From: Lachnospiraceae bacterium
GTDB lineage: Bacteria; Bacillota; Clostridia; Lachnospirales; Lachnospiraceae
Direction: 5' to 3'
Length of the DNA: 64,000 nt
NCBI GenBank assembly: GCA_017518735.1
Contig: JAFWTY010000036.1
Span: 40,071 to 104,070, forward strand
Under the pieces are notes generated by a model, which saw nothing but the letters and a program-made list of their open reading frames with translations, was not told the origin of the DNA and made no database searches. The position numbers and the translations under genes were made by a program. Positions 42,852 through 51,866 of the stretch are shown piece by piece; position 1 is the stretch's first letter; each line of letters starts with the position of its first letter.

Positions 42852-44579
42852 TTATTTTACTGTAATCTTGTTTACTTTCACCTTCAGTGAGATCTTCTTG
42901 GCTTCTTCTTCAAGGGTGGGATAATCAATCTTGCCCGAAGAAGTAAGCGGCATCTTCTTTAGTACCGAAATATAGTCCGGCTGTAAATACCAGGGAAGCT
43001 CTCTGTCGCATAAGTTCTTGCATTTCCGCTTTAGTGCGGAATCGGAAAGGTCGCCTTTTTTGGTCAGAAATACAAAAATCGCCTTAATATCATTTCGCTC
43101 TTCATCGCGAACCGGTACGGCTGCAACCTTTTCGACATCATCACATTCCAACAATGCGTTTTCGATTGCAGGAAGGAAAATCTTGGTTCCGCTTACAGAA
43201 ACCTGCATATTCTTAATGCGTCCGATGATATATAAGAAACCATCCTCATCCACAAAGCCCAGGTCTCCCGTATGAACCCATACTTTTCCGTCGCTGTGAA
43301 GATGCAGGAGTTTCTTTGTTTCATCTTCATTGCATAAATAGCCGAGAGTCTGACTGGGAGAATGAACGCAGACCTCGCCGGTTTCTCCGACCGGAAGGAA
43401 CTCATCCTCTCCTTCTTTTGCAATTCTAATCTCCGCACCGGGAATCGGTTTTCCGGTTGCACCATACTTAAAGTCATGCGGATACTGCATGGCGCAAACA
43501 GTCAGTTCCGTCATACCATACGCAGTAAGAAGCATGGTTTCGGAGCCTCTTTCTTTCAGCAATTCGTTGAAACGATTCAATCGCTCGGGCTCGCATTTTT
43601 CGCCGCTGTAGAGAGCAAATTTCAAAAATGACAAATCGCCGTTTTGCACTTTCGGAGAATTCAAGATTCTCTCCCAGTGACCGATGGCGCATAAAAACAT
43701 ATTCGGTTTTACTTTCATGAACACATCCGGAAGCTTTCGCATATCATAGATCGGATGAATGTGAATATGCATTCCGTAATACAGTCCCATATGTACGGAA
43801 GCCGCAAAACCGAAACAGATAAAGATTGGCATAAATGCCAGGATGTCATGAAAAGACGGATCCTGAAAATCAAATAACAGATCATTGAAACAGACATTGT
43901 AATTGATTGCTCTGGCAGTCTGTCTGACGAACTTCTTCTCTCCCGTGGAACCGCTGGTGGAAAAAATGAGTTCACTGTCACCTTTCGGCGCCACATAATC
44001 ATTGGGCAATTCCTTGTCCGGCAATCGAAGGAAGTCTTTCCATACGCCTACTTTATTGAGTCCGATCCGTTCAAACATATACGGATTTCTGGTAAAAAAG
44101 CAGGCAAACTTCTGGAAAAATGTCATCGGAAAACCTAAGTTTTCGACAACAGAAACAATGTATAGTTTTTTCAGACAATCCGGTTTGGAAATCAAAGAAA
44201 GATGTCTTGTATTTACATCCGTGATAAATGCATATTTGATATTCAGATTCGTAATAATCCTGCACATCTCTCCTGCGGAAAGGCGAATATCAACCATTAC
44301 GGGAGTCAATCCCGCATAATTGCAGGCATAGATCAAAGCTATGGATTCCGGTGTTGTAAGCTGGGAAATCAACACGCGATCCTTCGGCTGGATATCAGGT
44401 AAAGAAAGAAGTTTGGGAACGAGACGAAGAACCGTTTTTTTAAACGTTCCAAACAGCGTCTTTTTCCCGAAATAAGAAAAGCAGACAGAATCATCTTGTA
44501 AACTGGCTTCTTTGGTAACAAACTCAAAAATATTTGAGTCAATTGCTTCCATGATTTCTTTTTCGTTTAAGCGTTTCAA
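42852..44579 (-). CDS. AMP-dependent acyl-CoA synthetase/ligase
   Basis: Adenylate-forming enzyme (ANL superfamily) of about 575 residues. The core motifs are LIFSTSGSTGEKKFVRQ (P-loop), TAYGMTELTVCAM and HTGDLGFVDEDGFLYIIGR, with the C-terminal catalytic Lys in PLTSSGKIDYPTLE. Substrate unknown: the sequence may suit a medium- or long-chain fatty acid or a carrier-bound acid. The start is uncertain: a TTG with GGAG eight bases before it is used here, and an ATG nine codons later is possible. A longer frame upstream runs across the promoter and a terminator and is rejected. First gene of an operon with the flavoprotein, cmk, ispH and rpsA. Confidence 0.82.
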   Translation of the reverse strand: MKRLNEKEIMEAIDSNIFEFVTKEASLQDDSVCFSYFGKKTLFGTFKKTVLRLVPKLLSLPDIQPKDRVLISQLTTPESIALIYACNYAGLTPVMVDIRLSAGEMCRIITNLNIKYAFITDVNTRHLSLISKPDCLKKLYIVSVVENLGFPMTFFQKFACFFTRNPYMFERIGLNKVGVWKDFLRLPDKELPNDYVAPKGDSELIFSTSGSTGEKKFVRQTARAINYNVCFNDLLFDFQDPSFHDILAFMPIFICFGFAASVHMGLYYGMHIHIHPIYDMRKLPDVFMKVKPNMFLCAIGHWERILNSPKVQNGDLSFLKFALYSGEKCEPERLNRFNELLKERGSETMLLTAYGMTELTVCAMQYPHDFKYGATGKPIPGAEIRIAKEGEDEFLPVGETGEVCVHSPSQTLGYLCNEDETKKLLHLHSDGKVWVHTGDLGFVDEDGFLYIIGRIKNMQVSVSGTKIFLPAIENALLECDDVEKVAAVPVRDEERNDIKAIFVFLTKKGDLSDSALKRKCKNLCDRELPWYLQPDYISVLKKMPLTSSGKIDYPTLEEEAKKISLKVKVNKITVK

Positions 44580-44612
44580 GATACACACTCCGACTGCAAA
44601 AATGATGAAATT

Positions 44613-44641
44613 ATTATAAATTAAAACCATGCAAAATGCAA
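44613..44641 (-). promoter_or_regulatory. Promoter of the acyl-CoA synthetase-cmk-ispH-rpsA operon
   Basis: Minus-strand TTGCAT and TATAAT with a 17-base spacer. Its position excludes the longest possible start of the gene. Confidence 0.72.
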
Positions 44642-44647
44642 CGAAAT

Positions 44648-44683
44648 CAAAAAAGCAGGCGGAAGTTCCGCCTGCTTTTTTTA
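44648..44683 (-). terminator. Terminator of the decarboxylase operon
   Basis: Stem AAAAAGCAGGCGGAA / TTCCGCCTGCTTTTT with a very short loop, T runs on both strands, directly after oadA. Confidence 0.93.
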
Positions 44684-44705
44684 GGATTTTCAACATTTTT
44701 TTAAA

Positions 44706-46145
44706 TTAAACGGGATATGCTCCGTTTGTGGTATCTGCTGCAGTAATATCAATCTTCTCCTGCTGTGCCATACGATATTTGAAGAACTCGGTAGCAACCT
44801 GAGGGAACAATGCATAAGACAATACGTCCTCGTCCTGCTGCTTCCATTCTTTCATCTCGGACTCAATCTTAGCAAGTTCGGGTTCGGTATGACCGGTTGC
44901 TTCCGCACTTCTTGCGGTGGAACGAGGCTCACCGGGAATAACCTTGTCGATAACAGCCTGATCCATAGGCTTAATGGTCTGACCATAGTTACCGCGAAGG
45001 AGATCCTTGAACTCGCCGGTAGCCATCTTGTAACGCTCGCCCATCAGGACATTGAAGATAGCCTGAGTTCCGACAATCTGTGAAGAAGGTGTAACCAAAG
45101 GAGGCTCACCACAATCCTTACGAACTCTGGGGATCTCTTCGAGTACGTCGTTGTAACGATCTTCAGCATGCTGCTCTTTCAACTGGCTAACCATGTTGGA
45201 AAGCATACCACCGGGTACCTGATAAAGTAAGGTCTTGATGTTTACGCCAAGAACCTTGGTGCTCATTAAACCACTTGCAAGGCACTCTTCTCTGTAAGGA
45301 CGGAAGTAATCTGCGATTTCCGCAAGAACCTTCTGATCCAGACCGGAATCATAAGGAGTTCCCTTGAAGGTCTCAACCATAACTTCGGTAGCGGGCTGGG
45401 AAGTACCGAGTGCAAAAGGTGAAATTGCACAGTCGATAACATCAACGCCTGCTTCAACTGCCTTTAACTGTGTCATGGAAGCTACACCTGCAGTATAGTG
45501 AGTATGTAACTGGATAGGAAGCTTGGTGTTTTCCTTCATCGTCTTAATTAATTCTGCAGCGGTGTAAGGAAGTAACAGCCCGGCCATATCCTTGATACAG
45601 ATGGAATCTGCACCCATCTCTTCAATCTGTTTTGCGGTCTTTGCCCAGTACTCTAAGGTATAAGCATCGCCAAGGGTGTAGGACAATGCAATCTGTGCAT
45701 GTCCTCTGCCTTCCTGTGCCTTGATTTTGTTGGTTGCATCGACTGCAGCCTGAAGGTTACGAAGGTCATTCAGACAGTCAAAAATACGGATGATGTCGAT
45801 ACCGTTTGCAATGGACTTTTCAACGAAAGCATATACAACGTCGTCTGCGTAAGGACGATATCCTAAAATATTCTGTCCGCGGAATAACATCTGTAACTTG
45901 GTATTCTTAAATCCATCTCTTAATTTACGAAGTCTTTCCCAGGGATCTTCCTTTAAGAAACGAAGGGAAGCATCGAAGGTTGCACCACCCCAGCACTCTA
46001 CGGAGTGATATCCGACTTTATCCATGGTCTCGATGATGGGAAGCATGATTTCGGTCGGCATTCTGGTAGCGATTAAGGACTGATGAGCGTCACGAAGGAC
46101 GGTCTCTGTTATTTTAATCGGCTTTTTCTCAATTGTTTCTGCCAT
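44706..46145 (-). CDS. oadA: Oxaloacetate decarboxylase alpha subunit / pyruvate carboxylase B-type carboxyltransferase
   Basis: Carboxyltransferase that moves a carboxyl group between oxaloacetate and biotin. The 479 residues hold the TIM barrel with ETVLRDAHQSLIATRM, LRFLKEDPWERLRKLR, the FRGQNILGYR motif, and the metal-binding region with LPIQLHTHYTAGVA, followed by the conserved C-terminal carboxylase domain. There is no biotin domain of its own; the carrier is the separate small gene two genes upstream. The start follows GGAGGAAAG. It is the last gene of the operon, 194 bases behind oadB with a hairpin element between. Confidence 0.93.
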   Translation of the reverse strand: MAETIEKKPIKITETVLRDAHQSLIATRMPTEIMLPIIETMDKVGYHSVECWGGATFDASLRFLKEDPWERLRKLRDGFKNTKLQMLFRGQNILGYRPYADDVVYAFVEKSIANGIDIIRIFDCLNDLRNLQAAVDATNKIKAQEGRGHAQIALSYTLGDAYTLEYWAKTAKQIEEMGADSICIKDMAGLLLPYTAAELIKTMKENTKLPIQLHTHYTAGVASMTQLKAVEAGVDVIDCAISPFALGTSQPATEVMVETFKGTPYDSGLDQKVLAEIADYFRPYREECLASGLMSTKVLGVNIKTLLYQVPGGMLSNMVSQLKEQHAEDRYNDVLEEIPRVRKDCGEPPLVTPSSQIVGTQAIFNVLMGERYKMATGEFKDLLRGNYGQTIKPMDQAVIDKVIPGEPRSTARSAEATGHTEPELAKIESEMKEWKQQDEDVLSYALFPQVATEFFKYRMAQQEKIDITAADTTNGAYPV

Positions 46146-46200
46146 TATTCTTTCCTCCAAATTTATTATCAAACAAGTTTTTATCAATCAGTAAGTATAT

Positions 46201-46339
46201 CGAGCCGCGAGCATGAAAAATTTGTAAGGGGCGAGTTATGCCGCAAAGCAAAGCATAGATTTCAATTTAACAATGCACTTAAATTGCTTTGCAAATCCGA
46301 GTCCCCGGGAATTTCGTGATGCGAACGTGCGAGCCGACT
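46201..46339. repeat. Intercistronic palindromic element between oadB and oadA
   Basis: About 135 bases that can fold on themselves. The inner core pairs CAATTTAA with TTAAATTG and GCAAAG with CTTTGC, and the outer arms pair imperfectly (GGGGCGAGT region with the GAGTCCCC region, AAATTT with AAATTTCG). The 7-base direct repeat CGAGCCG occurs at both ends (46201-46207 and 46330-46336). It starts three bases after the oadB stop. It codes for nothing evident. It could be a small mobile-type repeat (MITE or REP-like) or an RNA processing site that sets oadA levels. Confidence 0.6.
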
Positions 46340-47503
46340 TTATACAATACCGAAAATTGCCATGAATGTTCCGGCTGCTACTGCAGTTCCGATAACTCCG
46401 GCTACGTTCGGTCCCATCGCATGCATCAGCAGGAAGTTTGTAGGATCCGCTTCCGCACCGACTTTTTGCGAAACTCGGGCAGCCATTGGAACGGCGGATA
46501 CACCGGCCGAACCGATCAACGGGTTAACCTTACCCTTCGTGACAACACACATGAGTTTTCCGAATATGACTCCGGCGGCCGTACCGAACGAGAACGCTAC
46601 CAAACCTAATACTACGATACCGATGGTATTTAAGTTTAAGAATGCTTCTGCGGAAGTGGTTGCACCAACGGAAGTACCAAGTAAGATTACTACGATGTAC
46701 ATAAGCGCGTTGGATGCGGTTTCGGTAAGCTGTTTTACAACACCGGATTCACGGAATAAGTTACCAAGCATTAACATGCCGATCAAAGGTGCGGTTGTGG
46801 GAAGAATCAAGCAAACCACAATCGTAACAACGATGGGGAAAAGAATCTTCTCTAATTTGGATACAGGACGAAGCTGTTCCATTTTGATTTTTCTTTCCTT
46901 TTCCGTTGTAAGAGCCTTCATAATAGGCGGCTGAATAATCGGAACGAGTGACATATAGGAATATGCAGCTACTGCGATAGGTCCTAAGAGAGCCGTCTGT
47001 CCAAGTTTTCCTGCAAGGAAGATGGAAGTCGGTCCGTCAGCACCACCGATGATGGAAATCGCTGCTGCGGCCTTATCGTTAAAGTCAAACCAGGGAGTCT
47101 GATTTAACAGAATAGCTCCGAAATATGCGGCATAAATACCGAACTGTGCGGCTGCTCCAAGAAGGAAACTCTTGGGATTCGCGATCAAGGGACCGAAGTC
47201 TGTCATTGCACCTACACCCATGAAGATCAGGGAAGGTAAGATGGCATATTCGTCCAAAATGTAGAAATAATAGAGTAATCCGCCTGCCGAACCATCTTTC
47301 CAGGGAGCGATGATATCGGGATAGATGTTAACGAGCAGCATACCGAATGCAATCGGAACAAGCAAAAGCGGCTCGTATTCTTTCTTTATAGCCAGGAAGA
47401 GGAAAAGACATGCAACAGCAATCATGATGTAATTTCCCCAGGTCAGGTTAAAGAAAGCAGTCTGATGAAGCAGATTATCCAATGTATCAATAATATAGCT
47501 CAT
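46340..47503 (-). CDS. oadB: Na+-transporting decarboxylase beta subunit
   Basis: Membrane subunit of the sodium-pumping oxaloacetate/methylmalonyl-CoA decarboxylase family, coupling decarboxylation of carboxybiotin to Na+ export. The 387 residues have about nine hydrophobic segments. Motifs include [36 protein letters not shown] and the C-terminal [20 protein letters not shown], with the family GADGP and conserved Asp residues that bind Na+. It follows the biotin carrier gene by about 35 bases. Members of this family are very alike, so the natural substrate depends on the carboxyltransferase used. Confidence 0.94.
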   Translation of the reverse strand: MSYIIDTLDNLLHQTAFFNLTWGNYIMIAVACLFLFLAIKKEYEPLLLVPIAFGMLLVNIYPDIIAPWKDGSAGGLLYYFYILDEYAILPSLIFMGVGAMTDFGPLIANPKSFLLGAAAQFGIYAAYFGAILLNQTPWFDFNDKAAAAISIIGGADGPTSIFLAGKLGQTALLGPIAVAAYSYMSLVPIIQPPIMKALTTEKERKIKMEQLRPVSKLEKILFPIVVTIVVCLILPTTAPLIGMLMLGNLFRESGVVKQLTETASNALMYIVVILLGTSVGATTSAEAFLNLNTIGIVVLGLVAFSFGTAAGVIFGKLMCVVTKGKVNPLIGSAGVSAVPMAARVSQKVGAEADPTNFLLMHAMGPNVAGVIGTAVAAGTFMAIFGIV

Positions 47504-47538
47504 CTGTAACTAAACCTCCTAATGTAGTAAGTCAATGA

Positions 47539-47916
47539 CTAGTTTAAAGTTGCAAGTAATGCACCTGCTTCAATTGCATCTCCGGGTGCGCAATCAATGC
47601 TTGCTACGGTTCCGTCTTCAGGAGCTACAACAGGGATTTCCATCTTCATGGATTCGATGATTACAACAGCATCGCCCTTCTTTACTGCGGTTCCTACGTT
47701 TGCTGCAATCTTAACAACTTTTCCGGCTGCACCGGCTTCAACCTTGATGCTTCCTGCTCCGGCAGATGCCTTCTTTGCAGGTGCTGCAGCAGGAGCTGCT
47801 GCGGGAGCTGCCTTCTTAACAACGGGAGCTGCTACTGCAGGTGCTCCGGTGGATGCGCCTTCTTCTACTACTACATCATATACGTTTCCGTTAACGGTAA
47901 TGGTATAATTCTTCAT
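47539..47916 (-). CDS. Biotin carboxyl carrier protein of the decarboxylase
   Basis: Small carrier of 125 residues. An N-terminal stalk (1-20) is followed by an Ala/Pro/Lys-rich flexible linker (about 20-57) and a biotinyl domain (58-125) with ESMKME, biotin on Lys91. The residue before Met is Ser rather than the more common Ala. It matches the gamma/biotin subunits of sodium-pump decarboxylases such as MmdC and GcdC. The linker lets the biotin swing between the carboxyltransferase and the OadB membrane subunit. It lies between the OadG-type gene and oadB. Confidence 0.93.
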   Translation of the reverse strand: MKNYTITVNGNVYDVVVEEGASTGAPAVAAPVVKKAAPAAAPAAAPAKKASAGAGSIKVEAGAAGKVVKIAANVGTAVKKGDAVVIIESMKMEIPVVAPEDGTVASIDCAPGDAIEAGALLATLN

Positions 47917-47933
47917 TTCTTTATCCTCCTAAA

Positions 47934-48797
47934 CTAGGCTCTCTGCCATTTCTTTGATTTCTTAATACTTCTAACAACATATCCGGAAGCATCTTCACTT
48001 CCTTCATATGCAGCAATTGCAGCTGCAATAACTGCCGCAAGTTCAAGGTCATCGGAAAGGTCTTCCTCTTCCTCAACAACCGGTGCAGCTGCCACAACAG
48101 GTGCTGCCGCAACTTCGGCCTTCTTTGCTGCTTCTGCTTTTGCTTTCTTTGCAGCTTCAATCTTCGGGAAAAAACCAAACAGGGAAATGATTAAGGAAAT
48201 CAAAATCAATATGCAGAATACGCTTCCCATACCAAGGAGTGTATTCAGTCCTGCCTTCTTTAAGTTTTCTCCGATGGAGTACTGAACGTTGAATGCAACA
48301 TTGGTAATCTGCATTTCCGTATTATAGGAAATAGCAAGTTCCATATCTTTCTTGGAGCATTCGTAATTAACTGTTACTTCATAGCCGCCTTCTTTACCGA
48401 AGTTTACTTCGAGAGTATCTAATTTAATTCTCTTCGGGGTTCCGCCATCCGGAATTGCTTTGATGTAGGAATTTAAAGCATTGTCATAGACAGCCTGTGA
48501 TTTAAAATCCAAATCCACCTGTGCCGAAAGGAGCTCATCTAACTGGTTCCATTCTTTTCTTTCAAGAGTGGGAAGTTCTGCAGTTCCGTTAATTACGGGA
48601 GTGTAATCAACCGGATCCACAAAAGTGAGACCCGTCTCATCCAATTCTCCAACCACAAGGAAGGAAATGATCTGGATATTGTTTTTGATCTGAGACATGT
48701 CCCCACTCGGAACAACTTTATTGTTGCTCTTGTTACATCCGGCGAAAAGAAAAACCATAGCAAGCAAACAGCACAAAATTCTTAACTGTTTTTTCAT
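47934..48797 (-). CDS. OadG-type subunit with an N-terminal lipoprotein domain
   Basis: Protein of 287 residues in the position of the small OadG/MmdD membrane subunit. It starts with a lipoprotein signal ending in FAGC (Cys21), then an outer domain of about 160 residues not present in classical OadG (about 80-100 residues in all). A single membrane helix (about 186-210, VFCILILISLIISLFGFF) is followed by an Ala/Lys coiled stretch, an acidic EEEEDLSDD block and the typical LAAVIAAAIAAYEG and VVRSIKK end. The outer domain resembles a DUF3887-like fold in style (KEWNQLDELLSAQ) but I cannot name it. The start follows AAAGGCGG. Confidence 0.85.
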   Translation of the reverse strand: MKKQLRILCCLLAMVFLFAGCNKSNNKVVPSGDMSQIKNNIQIISFLVVGELDETGLTFVDPVDYTPVINGTAELPTLERKEWNQLDELLSAQVDLDFKSQAVYDNALNSYIKAIPDGGTPKRIKLDTLEVNFGKEGGYEVTVNYECSKKDMELAISYNTEMQITNVAFNVQYSIGENLKKAGLNTLLGMGSVFCILILISLIISLFGFFPKIEAAKKAKAEAAKKAEVAAAPVVAAAPVVEEEEDLSDDLELAAVIAAAIAAYEGSEDASGYVVRSIKKSKKWQRA

Positions 48798-48813
48798 GTT
48801 TTTCCGCCTTTCT

Positions 48814-50250
48814 TTATACTGTACCGTGCTTCTTTGCGGGACGATCCTCGCGTTTGGAATAAAGCATTTCAAAAGCACCGATTACATACTTTCTGGTATC
48901 TGCGGGAGCGATAATGTAATCTACATATCCTCTCTTTGCTGCAGAAAGTGCGCTGTCCTGAAGAGCGGCATATTCTTTTGCCTTATCTCCGATTACATCT
49001 GCGCCTTCTCCGCTGTACATAATCTTTGCTGCAATGTTTGCATCCATGGTTCCGATGCTTGCATCTTCCCATGCGAATGTAACGTCGCAACCGATTGCCT
49101 TGGAGTTCATGCTTACATAAGCACTTCCGTATGCTTCCTTAAGGATTACGTTTACCTTGGGAACGGAAGCGTTTGCAAATGCATAAGTCAGTTTGGAAAC
49201 GGCTCTTGCAATTCTCTTCTCTGCACACTTGCATGCTACATATCCCTTTACGTTCGTTAAGGAAAGAACGGGGATAGAGAATGCATCACAGAAGTTAATG
49301 AATTCAGCTGCCTTTACGCAACCGTTTACGGAAAGAACTTCATCAAACTTCTCTGCTTCCTTACCTTCCGCATCATAGATTGCGGAACGGTTTCCTACGC
49401 AACCTACGGTAAGACCGTTCAATTTAATAAATCCGATTACCATTTCCTTGCCGTAATTAGCTTTTACTTCAAGGAATACATTGTCATCTGCGATATCGCC
49501 GAATGCCAAAGCTGCATCCTTGTATCCGTTAGCGATGTTTGCACATGCACGATTTAAGGAATCATTCGTTGCTACTTCTTCCGCTTCCTCTTCGTTGTTA
49601 GCGGGAAGGAAAGAGATCAGCTGACGAATCTGTGCAAAAATGCTTTCCTCATCACCAACGAAATCAGCGATTCCTGCATCTTCGGACTGGAATTTAGCGT
49701 CCGATGTATCACATTTCTCCTTGCTGTTTCCTTCAAGCGCATTCGGAGAATTTACAAAAAGATGTGCATTCTTCTCTTCCATGAAAGTGAAGTCTGCAAT
49801 TGCGGGAAGGATGGCAAGTCCGCCACCGCAGTTACCGAAAATAGCGGTAATCTGAGGAATAACACCGGAAGCCATGCTCTCCTTTAAATAAATCTCTCCA
49901 AATCCGTTCAGCGCGTCCATCGCTTCCTGCAGTCTTAAACCTGCGGAATCAATTAAACCGATTACGGGAGCGCCCATCTTCATTGCCATGTCATAGAGAT
50001 TGGCAATTTTCTTGGCATGCATCTCACCTACGGTTCCGCCTAATACGGATGCATCCTGGCTGTAAATATAAACCAGGTTGTCGCCTACTGCCCCATATCC
50101 GGTAATAACACCGTCAGAGGGAGTATCGATCTGTTTCAGATTAAAATCGGTTGCTCTGGCAGATACCAGTCCGCCGATTTCAACGAAACTGTTCGGGTCG
50201 AGTAACGATTCGATTCTCGTTCTCGCTGCACTTGTTGAAACAGTACTCAT
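48814..50250 (-). CDS. Carboxyltransferase subunit, methylmalonyl-CoA decarboxylase alpha/propionyl-CoA carboxylase beta-like
   Basis: Crotonase-fold carboxyltransferase of 478 residues that moves CO2 between an acyl-CoA and biotin. The two halves are visible: the N-terminal domain with DGVITGYGAVGDNLVYIYSQD, GTVGEMHAKKI and GLIDSAGLRLQEAMDAL, and the C-terminal one with VKGYVACKCAEKRI, KEAYGSAYVSMNSKAIGCD and SIGTMDANIAAKIMY. Some motifs differ from MmdA and PCC (for example GNCGGGLAILPAIADF), so the acyl-CoA used is not certain. It is the first gene of the operon. The start follows GGAGG; an ATG five codons earlier overlaps that box. The operon also has OadA, a second kind of carboxyltransferase. 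Confidence 0.88.
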   Translation of the reverse strand: MSTVSTSAARTRIESLLDPNSFVEIGGLVSARATDFNLKQIDTPSDGVITGYGAVGDNLVYIYSQDASVLGGTVGEMHAKKIANLYDMAMKMGAPVIGLIDSAGLRLQEAMDALNGFGEIYLKESMASGVIPQITAIFGNCGGGLAILPAIADFTFMEEKNAHLFVNSPNALEGNSKEKCDTSDAKFQSEDAGIADFVGDEESIFAQIRQLISFLPANNEEEAEEVATNDSLNRACANIANGYKDAALAFGDIADDNVFLEVKANYGKEMVIGFIKLNGLTVGCVGNRSAIYDAEGKEAEKFDEVLSVNGCVKAAEFINFCDAFSIPVLSLTNVKGYVACKCAEKRIARAVSKLTYAFANASVPKVNVILKEAYGSAYVSMNSKAIGCDVTFAWEDASIGTMDANIAAKIMYSGEGADVIGDKAKEYAALQDSALSAAKRGYVDYIIAPADTRKYVIGAFEMLYSKREDRPAKKHGTV

Positions 50251-50484
50251 GTTGAAAACCTCCATATATATTTAAAAAAATGTTACAGATTTCGGAATAT
50301 GCTTGGGATTATTGACCCAAACACACTCAAAATACACTATAACATAAATATAAGTAAAAACCTAGAAAAATTTTTGACGATTTTTTATGAAAATAATGCG
50401 TTTCCTCTTCTATTTTTGACAAAAAGAGTTATAATATGCAAATCGCGCCGAAAACACAGATTACAAAATATAGAGTACTATATT

Positions 50485-51828
50485 ATGAAACATACGAAAG
50501 ACATGACAACAGGCAATCCCTTTGTGGCATTGATTCTCTTTTCCCTGCCCATCATCGGAGGAAACCTGTTTCAACATTTTTACAACTTAATGGACATCGC
50601 CATCGTCGGCAACAGTCTCGGAGACGATTCCCTTGCTGCAGTCGGTGCTACCAGCGCATTATATGGAGTGTTTCTTTGTATTGCTTTCGGAAGCACGAAC
50701 GGTTTTTCCCTTGTCATCGCGGAAAGCTTCGGAGCTAAAAATATCGAGAAACTGAAAGCTTCCATCGCGCAGACCTTTATCCTAAGCTTCATTGTCGGAA
50801 TCCTGCTTACCATCGCAGCTTTTCTGTTTACGAAACCGATGCTGGTTTTGCTGAAAACTCCGAATGTGGAACTTTCCTACCAATATATCTCCATCGTCCT
50901 TATTTTTGTATTGGTGATGGTCTGCTACAATATGTTTTCCTGCATCTTACGCGCAGTCGGTAATTCCGTGGCTCCGCTGATCTTTTTGGTAATCAGCTGC
51001 TTTCTCAATATCGGCCTGGACTTTTACTTTATCTGCGTCCTTCATTTGAATGTATTCGGTGCAGGTTTGGCAACCGTAATTTCGCAATTGATTTCCTGTA
51101 TCTTAAGCGGAGTTTATCTTTTCACAAAATGTAAAGACATCTTGCCCGAGAAAAGACACTTTAAGGCAAATGCTGCTCTTACGAAAGAATTGATCTTTAA
51201 CGGCATCTCCATGGCATTGATGTTTTCCATCGTATCCATCGGTTCCATTACGCTTCAGTATGCCGTAAATAATCTTGGTGAACTTACCGTTGCCGCTCAT
51301 ACGACAGCCAGAAAAATCGATGAGACCATGATGCTTGTATTTTTCCCGTTAAGCACAGCCTGTGCTACCTATGCTTCCCAGAATCTCGGTGCCGGAAAAC
51401 TCAACCGCATTAAAACCGGAATTCTGGCCGCCTTCGGAATCTGCTTTGCCGTCTCACTGGTTATGATTGCTGTCACTTATTTATATGGTGAAACTCTTGT
51501 AAAAACCATAAGCGGAAGCGAAAACATGGAACTGATCAAGCTTGGCAGCTATTACTTAAAACTCAACATTCCGTTCTATTTCTTCCTGGTACTGCTCGTG
51601 GTATTGCGTTCCACTCTGCAAAGCATCCGGTATAAGGCAATTCCGATTCTCGCAAGCTGTACCGAAATGGGCGGAAAAGCACTGGTTGCCTTTTTGATTA
51701 CACCCAAAATCGGATATGTCGGCATTATGCTATGCGAACCGGCCATCTGGTTTATCGGCGGTACCATAGTGAGTATCTGCTTCTTCTATGCAATGTCCAA
51801 ATTTAAGAGAGAATACAAAAAACCGTGA
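50485..51828 (+). CDS. MATE family efflux transporter
   Basis: Multidrug and toxin extrusion transporter with 12 predicted membrane segments in 447 residues. The start region MTTGNPFVALILFSLPIIGG and the YNLMDIAIVGNSLGDDSLAAVGA motif are typical, as is the second-half GVGLATVISQ-like segment (FGAGLATVISQLISC). It belongs to the DinF/NorM-like branch; substrate unknown, with Na+ or H+ as driving ion. A longer in-frame extension upstream contains a TATAAT box and is not expected to be translated. The stop codon falls in the stem of the terminator. Confidence 0.9.
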   Translation: MKHTKDMTTGNPFVALILFSLPIIGGNLFQHFYNLMDIAIVGNSLGDDSLAAVGATSALYGVFLCIAFGSTNGFSLVIAESFGAKNIEKLKASIAQTFILSFIVGILLTIAAFLFTKPMLVLLKTPNVELSYQYISIVLIFVLVMVCYNMFSCILRAVGNSVAPLIFLVISCFLNIGLDFYFICVLHLNVFGAGLATVISQLISCILSGVYLFTKCKDILPEKRHFKANAALTKELIFNGISMALMFSIVSIGSITLQYAVNNLGELTVAAHTTARKIDETMMLVFFPLSTACATYASQNLGAGKLNRIKTGILAAFGICFAVSLVMIAVTYLYGETLVKTISGSENMELIKLGSYYLKLNIPFYFFLVLLVVLRSTLQSIRYKAIPILASCTEMGGKALVAFLITPKIGYVGIMLCEPAIWFIGGTIVSICFFYAMSKFKREYKKP

Positions 51829-51852
51829 TAAACATCACGGTTTTCTTTTTGT
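51818..51852. terminator. Bidirectional terminator overlapping the MATE stop codon
   Basis: Stem AAAACCGTGAT / ATCACGGTTTT with an AAAC loop. The MATE stop codon lies in the 5' arm; T runs on both sides serve the convergent polyprenyl synthase operon as well. Confidence 0.88.
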
Positions 51853-51866
51853 CTGTGATTAAATCT

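Noticed and set aside
44580..44696. A longer N-terminus of the acyl-CoA synthetase with a hydrophobic segment
   Set aside because: It crosses the promoter and the terminator of the decarboxylase operon, so it would lie upstream of the transcript start.
46146..46339. A cyclic di-GMP riboswitch in the oadB-oadA gap
   Set aside because: The inverted repeats do not show the conserved core of either class, and an intercistronic position without its own promoter is unlikely.
50299..50484. A 62-codon extension of the MATE protein
   Set aside because: It contains a TATAAT box, and the family homology starts at the later ATG.
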